From contig JANVCC010000022.1 in NCBI GenBank assembly GCA_025345505.1, positions 26,449,621-26,513,620 on the forward strand: DNA of 64,000 nucleotides, read 5' to 3'. Under the pieces are notes generated by a model. It saw nothing but the letters and a program-made list of their open reading frames with translations. It searched no databases and was not told the DNA's origin. Both the position numbers and the translations under genes were made by a program. The DNA comes from Todiramphus chloris collaris. Taxonomy: Eukaryota; Chordata; Aves; Coraciiformes; Alcedinidae. Below are positions 22,901-36,400 of the stretch, piece after piece (positions within the stretch are counted from its first letter, which is position 1; each line of letters opens with the position of its first letter).

Positions 22901-25900
22901 GCCTCTTAGGGAGGAGAGACGTCTACAGCCTTATTTATATGATATAATCTCCTACTACCTTAGACTGGCCTGGAAGTTGAAAACTCTAATCCAGAACTGG
23001 ACCTGTCAGAATTTATAATGGATGTTAACATGACTTGAATCGTACTTGCTCCTGAGCTCCAACTACAAGAGTAGCTGCATTTTCTTTTAGGTGTTGAGCA
23101 AACACATAGGAAGACTTAGGCCTCTTCCAAAGACCTTGCAGTGAGAGTAGACACACAGAAGGGAAATAGCCTTACCCCCAGTGTTTGCAAAGGGAACTGG
23201 GAAAGGCTAAGGGAATTTTTTGAGGTCATGCAGGGATTTTTTGGCACATTAACAAACTGAACCCATACCTCTTATGTCCAGTCTACACTTTAAGCAGAAA
23301 ACCATCGTTTTTTCCAGAAGGAGCAGCTGTTTTTTTGTAAAAAGCAATGTTGTTTTGTTTTGGTTTTATTCTCTTTTTCCCCTTTTCTTCCCACACTTGA
23401 TGTACAGGAAAGAACAAATTAGGTAATTTAAAAACAACTGGAATTTTCACCCTAAGTTGAGCATATTTTTCCAGATTCAAAGCCATTTGCTCAATATTTT
23501 TGTTTCTTAATCTTATTTTCTACGAACATGAGACTCTCTTCCTCCCAGAACTGCCTGTTCCTATGAAGGCCAAACCACCACTTGAAAGGCTATTCCTGAA
23601 GTATCTGGGGCAGGTCCAGAGCTGGGGAATGCTGAAATACTTGCAGACAACCTTGGCCTCTCACCCTTTGTTGGCATATCAAGGCAATCTGCAGAAAACA
23701 CGTTCTAGAAAAAAGGTTTAAATTGCAGATGGGTGATAGAGAGACCTTTGAATAACCTCAGGACTTCAGTGGCTTCAAAAAAATGGAAATTGACTCCAAA
23801 CCCATTTCTGGTGTGGGGTTTGGTTTGGCAAAAATAAAGTCTGATTGATGAGGTTTGGCCAAACCAAGCCTCCAGTTTTGTAGCCAATCTCTGCTTGTAA
23901 GAGATCATTAGTTCTTGGGTGTGCTTCCACACATTTGAATTTCTTCACTGCTTGGAGCCTCCAGGAAAAAGAAATAGCCAGCAGGTCCTTCTGTGAGTAT
24001 GCAGAGTCAAAATACAAAGTAAAAGCAATGTAGTGTTTTCTAGTTGTGTCCAGCTATGGTATCAGTCCAGTGAATGCTGCACTAAATACAGCACTTGCTC
24101 TTACTTCTTAGCACAGAAACAGCCATCAGTGAAAGTCATCTTTATTCTTTCATCATCTTTCATCCTGGACTTCCTAAGATACTCTTTCCTTTTAGGATAT
24201 AAGTGTTGGGCAGGATGATGCTCATAGGGGAAAAAGTGACAACTGTGTTGTGACTTCCTTGGAGAAGTATGTTCTGGACCTGCTTACCAAGGACACGTAT
24301 TGGATACCAGATTCACGCAGACAAGCTTTTGCAGTTTCAGTTTCTGGTCTATTTGCTCTGTGCTTCTGTACTGGGATTGGTAACCAAGGCATCAGTCATG
24401 CTGATAAACTGTTGTCTAGGAAGAAAACACATGGCTTTTTCTGGCCCACATGAAGGATGTGTTGGTTGTAACCCACGTGAGTCATTGTGCTGGATATGAT
24501 CTTCACCCCTCAGACAACTTGTGCTAAAATAATGAGATAGTCAGAATTGTAAAAATGACTCTGAAAAGCCCCAGATCTGATGTGATGAGTGTTTGTTCTG
24601 GAGTCAACATTGCCAAAGAGGGCTGTGAGGGTACTTGTTAGAGGTCTTGATTGCAACCAGACATGAGAGAGTGGAATGATCACGGCATGGAAGCTTTCTG
24701 CAGGGTCCTTGCTGTCCTGCTGGTGGGTCACAGAAGTACCATTATGCCTCTAGAGCCTGAGCAGTCTCCAACAATTCCTCTGTTTTAGGACTGTTAACAG
24801 GTACTGATGATCTGTATCTCAACTTATCCTGTTGTGGTTATTTTTTTTTTTTTAGTCTTGAGGAATACTTGTCAGAGCTCTTAGACCCATTTGAAGCCTT
24901 CAGATTTCCTCTCAACTTGAAATGTGCATTTTTGCAGAATCTCACCTTGCTACTGAAATTATAATTTCAGGTTTTTTGTTGGTAATTGCAATGAAATGGA
25001 CTCTGTTGAGCACAAAGTTTCAGAACCGAGCATTGCTCTTTACTTTCAAGCATCATAGAGTGCTTAACATTTCTATGAGAATGAACTTCCTGATCAGTGT
25101 CTTTCCTGGCAGTTCCTGAGTCCATTCAAGTTCTTCCTCTGTTTATTTATCTGTTGTTAGTCTGTTGTGGTTTCTTTTCTAGACTAGGCTTGTCTTACAG
25201 CTAATCCAGGCTCTTCATAACAAAATAACCCTGTATACCTCTTCTTCCTCTGACTCAGCTCTCCATGAAGTTGCTTCTTCCTGTTCCGCCATGTGCACCT
25301 TTCTTATAAGCTGATGCCGCTTTCACTCTTTCTTTTGCTCCAAACTCTTCTTCTGCAAGTAAGTAAAAATCAGTCTCTTCTGCTTGTGATCACCTTAGCA
25401 TGTTCATTGTAATAATTAACTTTAAATGTTCCTCATTGCTCTGAAACTGATGGATGGTTCTTGACCAAGGTTAATAAACACTGACAAATCAACATTCACA
25501 GCATAGCAGTAACAATTTGGTAGTAACTTCACAAACACAACTGGAATACATGAGCATGGATTGTTTTCCTGGAGGAATGTAGCCCAGCATGAGGACTATG
25601 CCATGTGTATGTGCAGGAGACTGTACACTGAGCCAGCCCATGCTCTAGCCATTGTTAGGTGCTTCAGGCATTTGGATAATTTGACTTTGGACTCTCCCTG
25701 CCCTGTGCTGGGTAACTGGATCTCCTAATCCAGTCGGTTCCCTCAGAGCGTGTTCACTTCAGCCCTGTCCTCTCAGTTCCTGCCTTACCTCTGCAACCTT
25801 TTCCTTGTCTGTTAGTGGATTGTTGCCCACCTCCCTGCATCACTCTGGAGGATCACTGCTTACTGTGAAGTGGAAAACTCTCCACCATTTATGGTTATTC

Positions 25901-25986
25901 TTCATCTACTTAGTCAGTCTCCATAAGAGCAGGGCTTGTTGCCACCTTTGCTTTAGGACGTTTGAACAGTACCTGGAAAAATGAGA
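19943..25986. other. Unique non-coding DNA
   Basis: No transposon or gene recognised over about 6 kb. Open frames are short and scattered on both strands. A strong Kozak-context ATG at 21039 opens only 25 codons. A T13 run lies at 24841-24853. Confidence 0.6.
23852..23865. repeat. Perfect 14-bp palindrome
   Basis: GGTTTGGCCAAACC is its own reverse complement. It sits in a short region with further TTTGG words (23818-23850). It could be a dimer-binding site, or chance. Confidence 0.85.
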
Positions 25987-26001
25987 TTTTTTTTTTTTTT
26001 T
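25987..26001. repeat. T15 homopolymer
   Basis: A run of fifteen T residues with no fixed-unit repeat on either side. Low complexity only. Confidence 0.95.
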
Positions 26002-29000
26002 CATTGTCTGTACCTCAGCTTTACAATAAACATGCAAGTGAGGACTGCAAATCATGATAAAAATCACATTAAAAAAGAAAAAAGGATCAGTGAATTCCCA
26101 AATTCCAAGGAGATAAGCATATGCTGCTTTAAACAGAGACAATATTCTGTGTTTGCTGAAGACATGAAGGTAGCAGCCCAGGTCCAAGCACAGAATTCAC
26201 AGGTGTCTGCTTCTTTTGTCAGACTCTGTTCTTTCCTTCTGCCTAAGTTTTAAAGATTTCAGAAGAGAATTGTTTGCGGTTTTCCACTTGCCAACCCATC
26301 TGCAGCCAGAAAGTCAGCGGGAGACAGAGAGACCCATAAAAGGTAATAGCTAAATAAGTAACATGCAGAAATTCCTCACACTCACCTCTGTATTGGCAAG
26401 GAAAGATGCAGCTGACATGGATTAGCTGAGCATGAGTTTAGAGAGAGGCTGGATGCAAAGGCCTTCAGATTTCTTTTAACCCTAAAAGATTTGGTGGTAA
26501 TTAAGAAAACCCCAAAATAATTCAACTGATATATCCCTTTGTGCTTTCTTGACTCTTTCAAGTGAGGACCTGTTGTTGTTGGATTTTTATACTCCCAGGA
26601 GAAAATTTCTAAACATTAACTAATAATGCTGTGAAGATCCTGTTGTTTCCCGGGCTCTTGTAACAGTCTCATTGGGCTTCTCTCTACATTATGGGTTGTA
26701 TAACTTTACTCATTGCAGAAAATATTTTAATTAAAAAGATATCTTTATTTCTGCATAGTATCTGGCTTTGGGCTGAGTGAAACTGAAGTTACATGAACCT
26801 GCAGAGCAAAAGAAAGGGATAAGGTAGAAAACACCATCCTGCTCTCTTCCCTTCCCCCTTGCAGTAGAGGGAGAAAAAGTTTTGTTTCCACATGGAAGAT
26901 CTTTACTGAGAGTGAACTGGGGCTTAGGAAAAGCTTAGTTCACTTCCCCAGATCAGCTGCAATTCTGTAATGCACTTTTGTTCACACGAGCCTGGGGTAG
27001 CTCAGCTTTTTCCTCTTCTCTCATGTGCATCGTTCAGGTCTTGTGCTCTCTAGGTAGAATGGGATATTTTAAGTTATTAAATTCATGGGCTTCAGAATCC
27101 ATCAAATTCCTCTGTCTTCTCTGATTCCTGTACATCTTCCAGAAAGTGCTGCTTTAACCCTTCCTACCCTTCCTAGTAGCCCAGGCTGCACGTGCTAAAG
27201 CAGAGACCTTGAGTCCATAAAATCCCTCTGTATATGCAAACATCTCTGCTTGAATGATTATCTTTATTGCAGGCAGTGGGTGAAGAATAGTGTTGTTCTC
27301 TCCGCTCTACTAAATGTAGGAGTCTTTCTGTCATCTTACCAAGCCTGGAGAAAAAAAAAGCTAAGTTCTATAACTCAAGGGGACATATCTTTAGCTGGAA
27401 ATTTTTGATTCCCTGGGGCAAATGATCTTTCTCATTTCACCCAGATTGAAAATGGGAATAACACACCTTATCCATGTAGAATGTAATTCTATGAGTCCAC
27501 AACAGAGAGATGGAGTTTGTGCCTGCCAAGTGTATAAGTATGTAGATTCAAAACTATTCCTGGATACTGAAGGAACCTTTTTGAGGATATATGACTGGAC
27601 AGATCATGGAGTAATCAAACTTGATAAAATTCTGTTTTTGGAAAGGGGGTGCCCTCTTTAGCAGCCACCCTTGCTGTAGGTTTATGAAGTGTCTGAAGTA
27701 GCCAGTGATTCAGGTGTCCTATTGAGGACATTGAATGTGTGACATTCACAGGGAGTTGAAATTACCCTGTTTTTCATGTTGAGAAAACTCCCAGGGTTCC
27801 ACCTGACCTACACAGAAGAAAAACAGACAGATTTTACAGTCTAAAAATCTAGACTTTACATTTTGTATGTTTAGAAAAATTATAAGGGAGCCAGAGTCCC
27901 ATATGTCAGCATACGTAACATATATGATGGGCTAGGAAAAAAAATATATTTTCTACAGTTACTAGTGTACAGGGAGATTTATTCATTCCCTTGAATCATC
28001 CATCCACTCTTTAAGCAAAGCTATCAGGAGAGATGGGTGGTTAAGAGTTCCCTGGTATCAGAATTTCTATGTCTGTCTTGGAGTGGAGGAACCTGAAACA
28101 TCAAATTGTCCATCTTAATAAATTCCAGGAGGGTTTAGAGCATAAACAGAATTCTGAAAAGCAATGACATGATTAGTAAGCTTCCAAGAATTATCTCATA
28201 ATAATTCCCACACACCTGCAGACCACTCTCTGATTACATGACTAAATAACATAAATTAAAACCATCTTTTTCCAATATGTCTAGTCATATTGGTTCTTTC
28301 AAACTATGAAGGGTAATCACCCATTAGCCCAGCCAAACTGCAGTTCAAAAGAATTGCTCTCAGCCTTGCTTGCTCTTTCTACGTGTTGATAAACGGATCG
28401 GTGTCAGTGTGGTTAGCTATGTTCTCTTTTGTCCTACTAAAACTGCAGGAGGTTTGAGCTGATGTCGACTAACAGGAACTGGAAACAGCAACAAAACAAA
28501 AGCTACCTCATCACAAACCAACAACTGCGTTAAGCAAGCAGTGTTACTTTGTGGTGTAGCATCACAGAAGGTTAGGATTGGCACTGCACTTGTTCTTGAT
28601 TCTTCTCTCATTCAAATCTGGACTATGACATCTAGCAGCATCTAGCAAGGATACCTTCTTGCCCATTCTCATGGGACATGTTAACTCACTGGAGGGGAGG
28701 ATTTCTGGAGGAAGTGGCATTCTTGCTATCCAACCCATGAAGGATGTGAAGGATTGAACCAGTCTCTCTGTGAAAATATGAGCTGTCTGTGACACATGTG
28801 TTTCGTGAAGAAACAGACCTTGAGCCTATTAGTGGTCTATTTTTTGTTTGTGTGGGTAGCCCCACAGCTACAATAACACTATCATTAATGAAATAGGCAG
28901 GGAGAGATTTGTAGGGAGAGATGACACCCCTGGATAGAGCAGCTGATAAGAAGCAAAGACAAGGCATTTCTTGGGCATGAAACTGAAGAAGCAACATTCC

Positions 29001-32000
29001 AGCTTTGCAGCTTGAACCGAATTGTGGTAATGAGCTTGATATTTTGTGAGAAAAAGGGATTTGGTATCTATGGAAATAAAAGTTATGTTAATAAAAGTGG
29101 TAAGTTCAATAATTTCTGTGTCACAGAGATAGATGGTAAGTGCTTCAGATACAGTGTACAGAGAATTATGGCATAAAACTAGCATCTCCATTGTGCTGTG
29201 ATATTTAGGATGAAGTAGAGTTATGAATTTGACATCCAAAGCTCATCTTTTGAAGATGTTTTGTGGAATGCCTTTGAAGATCAAAACTAAGAAGTCAAAC
29301 AGAGGGTGGTTATATTGTGAGAAATGTTCTCCCACTGGCTGTTTCTGTCTTTCAGAGAGTGTCTGCGTGAAAATGTTGTGGTGCACAGTGGTTGATGGAT
29401 TTCACCCACATACTTTCCATGAGGGTGTTTGGTGCTTTGGATGGAATAGATCACGTTCTGCAATGAGTACATGTAGGATGCGAAGCTTTGATGGTTTCTT
29501 TTAGATGGGAATGGGGCTCTTATTCTATGGGGTATATACATGCGTCAGCAAGTCTTAAATCTATTGTTTTGGCATGGCCCCACTCTGTTTGGGACATGTT
29601 TGCCATGAGAAATTTTACTTCTAATAAAGCATTTGGTGAGGCAAGGGCAATTTGGAAAGTTCAAAGGGAAAATTTGAGGACAATTTTGCTCAAATGATCA
29701 TCTGCTAGCAAAGGCTGTAGTTTCAGGATGTTCTGGACAGGTTCCAATGTAGCATGAAATGTGATAGCGAGGTGTGTTGTTAATAGGGTTTTTCTTTTTA
29801 TATAATAGTGCATTTATATATGTTCTGCAGGAGACTCATTTACATCTGTGATCTGTGTCTGTGGAGGAATAGCTTTCTTTGCTGAATGTTTTGGTGCTGG
29901 TACTGGGGTTATCAAGAATATTCTCTTCAGCGCCAATCTGATAGCATCTGGAGGTTTGGCTGCGTATTGCATATTTCTGGGAGTGTTTTGGATGGCTGCT
30001 ATATTACTGGAGGCAGGTGTGCTGGTCCTTGTTTTTTTCTATCTATAAGGTTATTTGTAGGCTACCATTTTCAAAGTGGGCTTGGTGTCTGGGAAGTATC
30101 CAGAGAGAGCTAGATGATTTTTGACCTAAGAATGGGTGTCAGGAACACCAGAAATGTAGCCCACACAGAAGGGAATTATTAAACATTTGCAAACCACAAT
30201 TCTGAGAGCAGAGGCCAAGGCCCATGATATCAGCTTTGCCCTACACATAACAAGAAATACTCCCCTCAGAAAGGTTTCAGTCATCAGTTACTCTGATCAC
30301 ATGGTTGCACTTGTGCAACAATAAAAAAAGAGAGACCTTCAAATTAATTCATTAAACAGTCATGAACAAAAAATTAGTAGTAAACCAGTTCTCATAAGGA
30401 AGCCACCTTGTGCTGAATGCACCTGTCATGGTCTACAGACTTGCCATACACAGTCAGCCAAATCACTACTCCTGGTAAGCAATGGCCCCAAGGCATATCA
30501 CAAATATCACTCAGGTAAAGGCTATGTGAAAAATGCAGCTGTGGACAGCTCCAGCGAGGCTGGATCAATAGCACTGCCAGTCAAAAATGGAGAAGAGGGA
30601 AAAGCTGGCAAGTATCTGCCTTCAATTTATTTTCTGCCTGATGTTGTGAATTTATGCTTGTCAAAATGGTCTGACTGCTTCTGGGTAATAGCTCCCAATG
30701 TTGCATTTTCATGCAATATGTGGTTAGGAAGTCATAGTAATCTCAGTTCTAAATGCCCAGCACTTCACCCACAGGGAAAGAAAGCAAATGTATTGATATG
30801 AGAGTTGTATGGAACTGACAGACAAGTAAGAAACTTCAAATCTCTGTTCTGAGTCTTCTTTTCTGCTTTGTAGGCACTGAAATGATCCATTGTGCTAAAT
30901 GATAGATTTGTCTTCTTTTGTGTTCTTAAAGAAAACATTTAGAAGTGGAACAGGTTCTGCCAGAAACATGAGTCTGAATTTAAACCGTTCTTAAATTAAC
31001 TCAAATCAGTTCTGGAAGTTTACTCTTAAAAAACATCTGACATGAAATGAGAGTAGCATACATGAAAATTGAAGGTGAGCCATTTGAGCAGATTTAACAA
31101 CTTTAATGTATTTTCTCCTGGTAGCTGTACTCATGGATAGATCACATGTGGAACATGGTGACTGACACTGATCAACAGCAACACAGATCTCTAATTTTAA
31201 TTTCTCTCTTTCATTTTATTCTTCTACAAATGGTTCTAGAGCTTAGACCGGGCACTAGAATCCAGAAGACATTTGTAAAAAAAAAAATTATTCCCAACTG
31301 ATTTTTTTCCCCTGCAGAAAGGGAAGTTGGATTTTTTATTTTATCGATGGCTGTGGTGCTGGAAGTAAAAGACATTTCTGTAAAGAGCACTAAAATTGAA
31401 ATAACCATATTCATGAGCTTGGTTGGTGTTGAGAGCTATGAGTATTGGTGAAGTTAAAAAGGACAGACTGGATGAACATCCTGCACTGAAAAATCCTTTC
31501 CTGTTTTAGTAACAACTCTGAAAGAGCAGTAAGGAAGGAATTTAAAGCACCTATTGCATTTATATTGGCTTTTTACAAAATGGGTTTTCTCTTGTATATC
31601 TTACCTGCTCCAGAGGTTTAAACTAGGGCACTTCATGAGATACAAATTCATTTCTGATTTACAGGTCAGGTTCAATAGCCAGAAGGCTATTGTGCTGTCT
31701 ACTTTAGTTTATAAACACAGAGGTTTTTCATCTCTGATTCAAAAATGTGTATTCTATATATAATAAAGTTCTGACAGATTCAAACATTCAAAACCCATGC
31801 AGTATCACCTCAAAATCACAGCTTTGATTGAAATTAACAACATCTTAATATTAAAGATAATAGTAATTAAGAGTTTTTCTAGTATATAATCTGAGTTTTG
31901 CATCCATAAGTTTCTGTGAGGCCACACACTTGCAAGACTTTCTCTATGAGTATGAGAACTAGAATGTAGGGTTTCTTTTTGCTGTGTTTTTCTCTTACTG

Positions 32001-32739
32001 ATTGTTTGCAGGGAATGCCCTTCTTTTTTTTTTTATTTTTTAAACAAGGACTCAATATTGCAAATAGTCATGAAGGAATTACATCAATTTATAACACTGA
32101 CTTTGCATTCAATATATGCCTTCCTTATTGTTATCAGGGTGAGTGGTATTTTTGATAGTTCTAGTTTGGCATTTTCCCTTTGTGTCTTTGGAAAGTCAGC
32201 AAGTGAAGACTCTGAATATGGTGACACCACCTACTCCCTGACTTTAACAATCAGTGTAGTTTTGTGTGTTTTTTTTTTTTTTTTAAGAAAATGTGCAAAT
32301 TCTTTTCTTTATTTCAAATTACATCCAGGGCCTAATACAGCTGACAGAATTTATCTGAAAGATACTCTATGTAATAATAAGCTTGAGAATGGTCAACATC
32401 AATATATACCATCATTGAAAAGGATATTATCATCTGTAAGCTACAGAAGTAACTTGTGCTACCTTGCAGGCAAAAAGAAATTACAGCATTGTGACATGGC
32501 CCCAAGGGTGGCTATTTCTTGTGTCCTTCTGCAGATGGCAGAGATTGTTCTTCCCTTGGTCCCTGAGTTTCTCCTGAATGTTCTCTACCTTTTACTGCAG
32601 GGCTTACACTTTCCTACATCTCCTCCCTCCAGCCTATGCTGCCCATGTCTCCTTATGCTGTAGGTAAGAAATGACATATTCAACTGCAAGGTCAGATTTA
32701 TCTACTTTTGAATGGGCTCAAAAAATGCAACACGAGTTT
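26002..32739. other. Unique non-coding DNA
   Basis: About 6.7 kb without a recognised gene or repeat. A plus-strand frame at 29848-30048 is unusually hydrophobic but unplaced. The plus-strand frame at 32058-32663 (201 codons) includes an F/V-rich run made by a T homopolymer, so I do not regard it as coding. Short T runs occur at about 32025 and 32270. Confidence 0.55.
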
Positions 32740-33477
32740 TGTCAAGGGTTAGGACTGCACCAGACTCTAAACAAATGACAGGTGCTCTCTATTAACCCCT
32801 TTCCCTTCCTAAAACGGGAAGAGAATGGGAATAAGGGTGAGAGACTTATGGACTGGAAGACTAAAACAGCTTTAATGCAAATAATGTCAATAAAATTAAA
32901 TATTTACAAATATGTACAAAATCAATATCAAAACCAACCTGTCTAATGGCAATTATGTCAGTGTGACCACTGATGCAGTGGGCAGGCACTAGGGAAGTCT
33001 CAGGCTGGTCTCAGGAGCAGAGGTTAATTAGACTCAGGAGCTGAATCCTGGAACTGGATTCAAGGACACAAAGACTGAGATTGAAGCCATAATGGACAGA
33101 GTCTTCTTCAGACATCAGCCACTGAAGAAGAAAACTTAACCCCTGTGATTTCTTAGCTTTATACTGAATATGACATACATGGGATACCTCGTTGGTCAGT
33201 TTAGGGTCACCTGTCCTGTGTTTCTCCTGGCAGGTGTGGCCTTTTACTATCTGCACCCCCCCCAACGTAGTACACAAGCTTTATCAGTCACCTTGGTCTG
33301 TATAGGAGGAAGCAGCAACAAAAGATTTTATGCACGCCAAACCTTAGTAGTAGCTGTAAATATCAAGCTTATCACTATCACTGCTAGAAGCAGACACTGT
33401 CTGCAAAAATACTCTATTAACTTCAGAAAGTGCAGTTACTTAGAAGAGACTGAGCTGAAAAGTAAAATCACTGAACA
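32740..33477 (-). mobile_element. Solo LTR fossil, antisense
   Basis: On the minus strand this reads as a bird endogenous-retrovirus LTR. It starts TGTTCAG near 33477 and contains an ATAGTGATAAGC / TACAGCTACTACTAAG block like the U3 of a widespread avian LTR group. An antisense CCCTAAACTGACCAACGAGG block and a TATAAAG box near 33160 follow. An ATTAAA poly(A) signal sits near 32875, before a GTTTTAGTCTTCCAGTCCAT block, and the element ends CCCTTGACA at 32740. Promoter, poly(A) signal and TG...CA termini come in the correct order. No internal retroviral genes, partner LTR or clean target duplication are seen, so it is a solo LTR. Assignment between ERVK- and ERVL-type groups is uncertain. It is old and inactive. 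Confidence 0.68.
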
Positions 33478-36400
33478 GAATTAGTTCTTTTCTAACTCAA
33501 ACCAGGAGAAGTGTGAAGCGTGTTTATTCACAAGCTGAAGTAACTTGTGAGAATAAAGCTACAATAGTCAATTCGCCATAGAATAATTTTCAGCTGTAGC
33601 TATTTTGCTACTTCACATCCTAAGGGCAATAAATCAAAACAGACACTTGAATCCAGGAAGCCTTCTCCTTACCAGAAAGACATGGGAAATCTAAGGTTAT
33701 ATAGTATGTACACTCACACCTTGCTTATCTCTATCACACCAGGATGCTAAAAGCTGTTTCCTGGATGTGGTGTACAGACAGACCACAGGAAAGGAATGAA
33801 TGTGGCATCTTGTGGTTATAGAATCAAGAAGAGAAGGAACACAAACTACTTCAAACCTTAGCACTGAAGATACCTACAAAATTGTAAAATTATAATTAAA
33901 AATAAGGCTTGGAGGTACTAGTTACCTAATTCTGTAATCCACCTCAGTGCCCTGAGTACATCGTGATGCCTCAAGAAATTAATGTTAGAGATATGTGTGT
34001 GAGGATATTCAGAAAGTAAATTTCCTCTAGTTTCAAGAGAAGGTATTCACATTCACTGGTTTAATTTTGTTCAGTGAAAAGGTGGGTGGGGAGTTTGCAG
34101 ACAAACTCACTTGTGTCCCAAAGTTCTTGGAAGGTGGAGAAAGACTCCTCCCACCCAAGCAAGAAAATGAAACTTTGCAACTCCACTAGAAATAACCTCT
34201 AACCTGGGTGACTCCATTGTTTATCTCTTATAAAAAAATGTGTGCAATTGCTAGCAGGCAGTGAAGAAGTCTTACACAGTTCATTTGGGAGGAGGTAATA
34301 AAGTACCATGTCATTCCCAGAGGTAAAAGGGAAGAAAAGATCTGCAGGACTCTAGATGTGAAGCCTCACCTTGCTAGTCCTAGGTACTGAGAATCTGTTT
34401 AGAGTGGACATCTGTAAATTTTGAATTGTTCTAGGAAGAGTTTCCCTTTGTTTTGTCAGAAATTTTAGTTAACACAATGGCCTCTAGTCTTTTCACAGGA
34501 CTGTAGATTATATGCAGATTCTCCTACTTCATTATGTAATTACATGTTACCTCTTTGGAACAAAACACTGTATGTAATTAATTAATATTACATACAGATT
34601 ATATTCTTCATAGTGCTATTATTCCCTATCTGGTACACAGGAATAAACTAGGACCTAGACCAGATCAACACTGTCCTAAATGCTTGCTATTGGCATCAGT
34701 CACTGACTGACCCACTTTCCAAATTTTTCTCTTTATGCCAAAAAGACTCTGCTGAAATCTGTTTTTCATTCCTTCTTAGGGAGAGAAATTTAAGCCCAGT
34801 GCTAAGGATGCTTGATTTTTCTCAAGCTCCTTAAAGAAAAGGATTTCAGTAACAACATTGTATGCTTTATGCTCCTGGTTTTGATTTTTGTGAATTATTT
34901 TCCCTAAACTGGAGACCTGGGGACAAGCAAGCTCCTAGTTGGAGAAGGAGCATCATTGATCCTATGACTGCTTATGCATCCCTGAAGTATGTGTGAAAGA
35001 ATGGTTACTTTTTTGTCCAAAACTTCACACAGATCAGATAGATGCAAAATACAAAGGGAAAGAAAAAAACTCAAGACTCTCTTTTTGAGGAGCCAGAGGA
35101 AATAACACTGAGAAAGTATTTGGGATTTTTTTTTTTTTCCTGATGTGGCATTTTTTATTTGTTGATGAGGACAGTATATGCATAGGTAACTAACTTTGTG
35201 TGCCGCTCTTCCACAAACACATCTCTATCTCCATCTTATTTCATAGTAATTCCATTTCCTCACCCTGTATTTGACTCTTCTCTTAAAAGGATGGAAGCTA
35301 AAAGGCTGTATGGGAGATATCTACATGAAAGAAATGACTGTTATAATTAGTATTGTTTTATTCACTTTTTGATAGTCTCAGAGGAGAAGCAATCACAGGA
35401 AGTCATTGTTTTTGAAAAATGGGTCCTCCAGGTTAAATTAGGAGTGTATTATAAGGCATCATTATGTAGGCTTTCCAGATTTCTGTTACATCAGAAAAGT
35501 AAGGGCTTTTAGGAGTTTGGCAACATGCAATAATGTTATTTGGCCAAACATGGAAAAAGTAACAAATGCTACATTCAAAGCAGATCTATGAGAAACTGCC
35601 TTTTCAGCTACATTTGCCCTACGTATGTAGGGTGCTTGGATAGTACACAAATATACCATATATCTCTCCATTCTACAGAAACTACTTGGATGAACCCCAA
35701 TCCCAAAATTAACTGCTCAGCACCAGAGACCATTTTCAACTCCAGTTGCATGAGCTCATTCTGCCCTTTTACCTTCAAACCACTGTGTCTCCTTGTTCTT
35801 TCCTGGCACTTGTTTGTTTCTAAAACAGCAACCAAAAGAGATTAGAAAGAAATGGTATGCAAAAGGTGACCTTTGGAAATGAAGAACTTTTACAAAATGA
35901 ATGCCTCCAGTTTTCTTCTGACAAGGCATCTACCCTCCAACGTGTTTACAGACCATATTGTCACTCTCTAGCACAGAAGTTGACAGCAGTGGCAGAGAGC
36001 ATTCCTTAGGGTCATGCACTTTGCAAGAGCAAATACCTCATGCTTGAAACAAAACCAATATAAATCCTGAAATCGTCTTTTCTACTTTTATTCCAGCAAC
36101 CTGATGACTAGGGAGGAGAAGCAGCTGGGACTGCAGCATCCTTCAACAGTGGGTGTGCTGCAAGCTCTGAACTGTCTCAAAATCAGTAGAGGATGAGTTT
36201 TTAAGGTCAGTGCATCTAAAGCTGTGAAGGGAACACTATCAACTCTTTCTTGTACAATCTCCGGGTAATTAGAACTCAGCCAGCTAATATGTGTGAGCTT
36301 AGCTGTTTTCAGTAAAGAAAACCTCTTGATCCTATTTGTAATATGTTATAAGCTGTGGTGATCTATAATCTCTTCAGCTCATCTGATGGCTTTGTCCATC

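Noticed and set aside
29848-30048. Hydrophobic plus-strand frame that looks like membrane helices
   Set aside because: Hydrophobicity follows from T-rich composition; no match to mitochondrial, viral or host membrane proteins that I can recognise.
28686-30100. Possible nuclear copy of mitochondrial DNA or an endogenous viral piece, suspected from strand-biased G/T content
   Set aside because: No mitochondrial rRNA or protein landmarks and no viral polymerase, capsid or envelope motifs were found on either strand.
32058-32663. Plus-strand open frame of 201 codons, the longest by one codon
   Set aside because: Includes an F/V run produced by a T homopolymer; no domain and composition like the flanking non-coding DNA.
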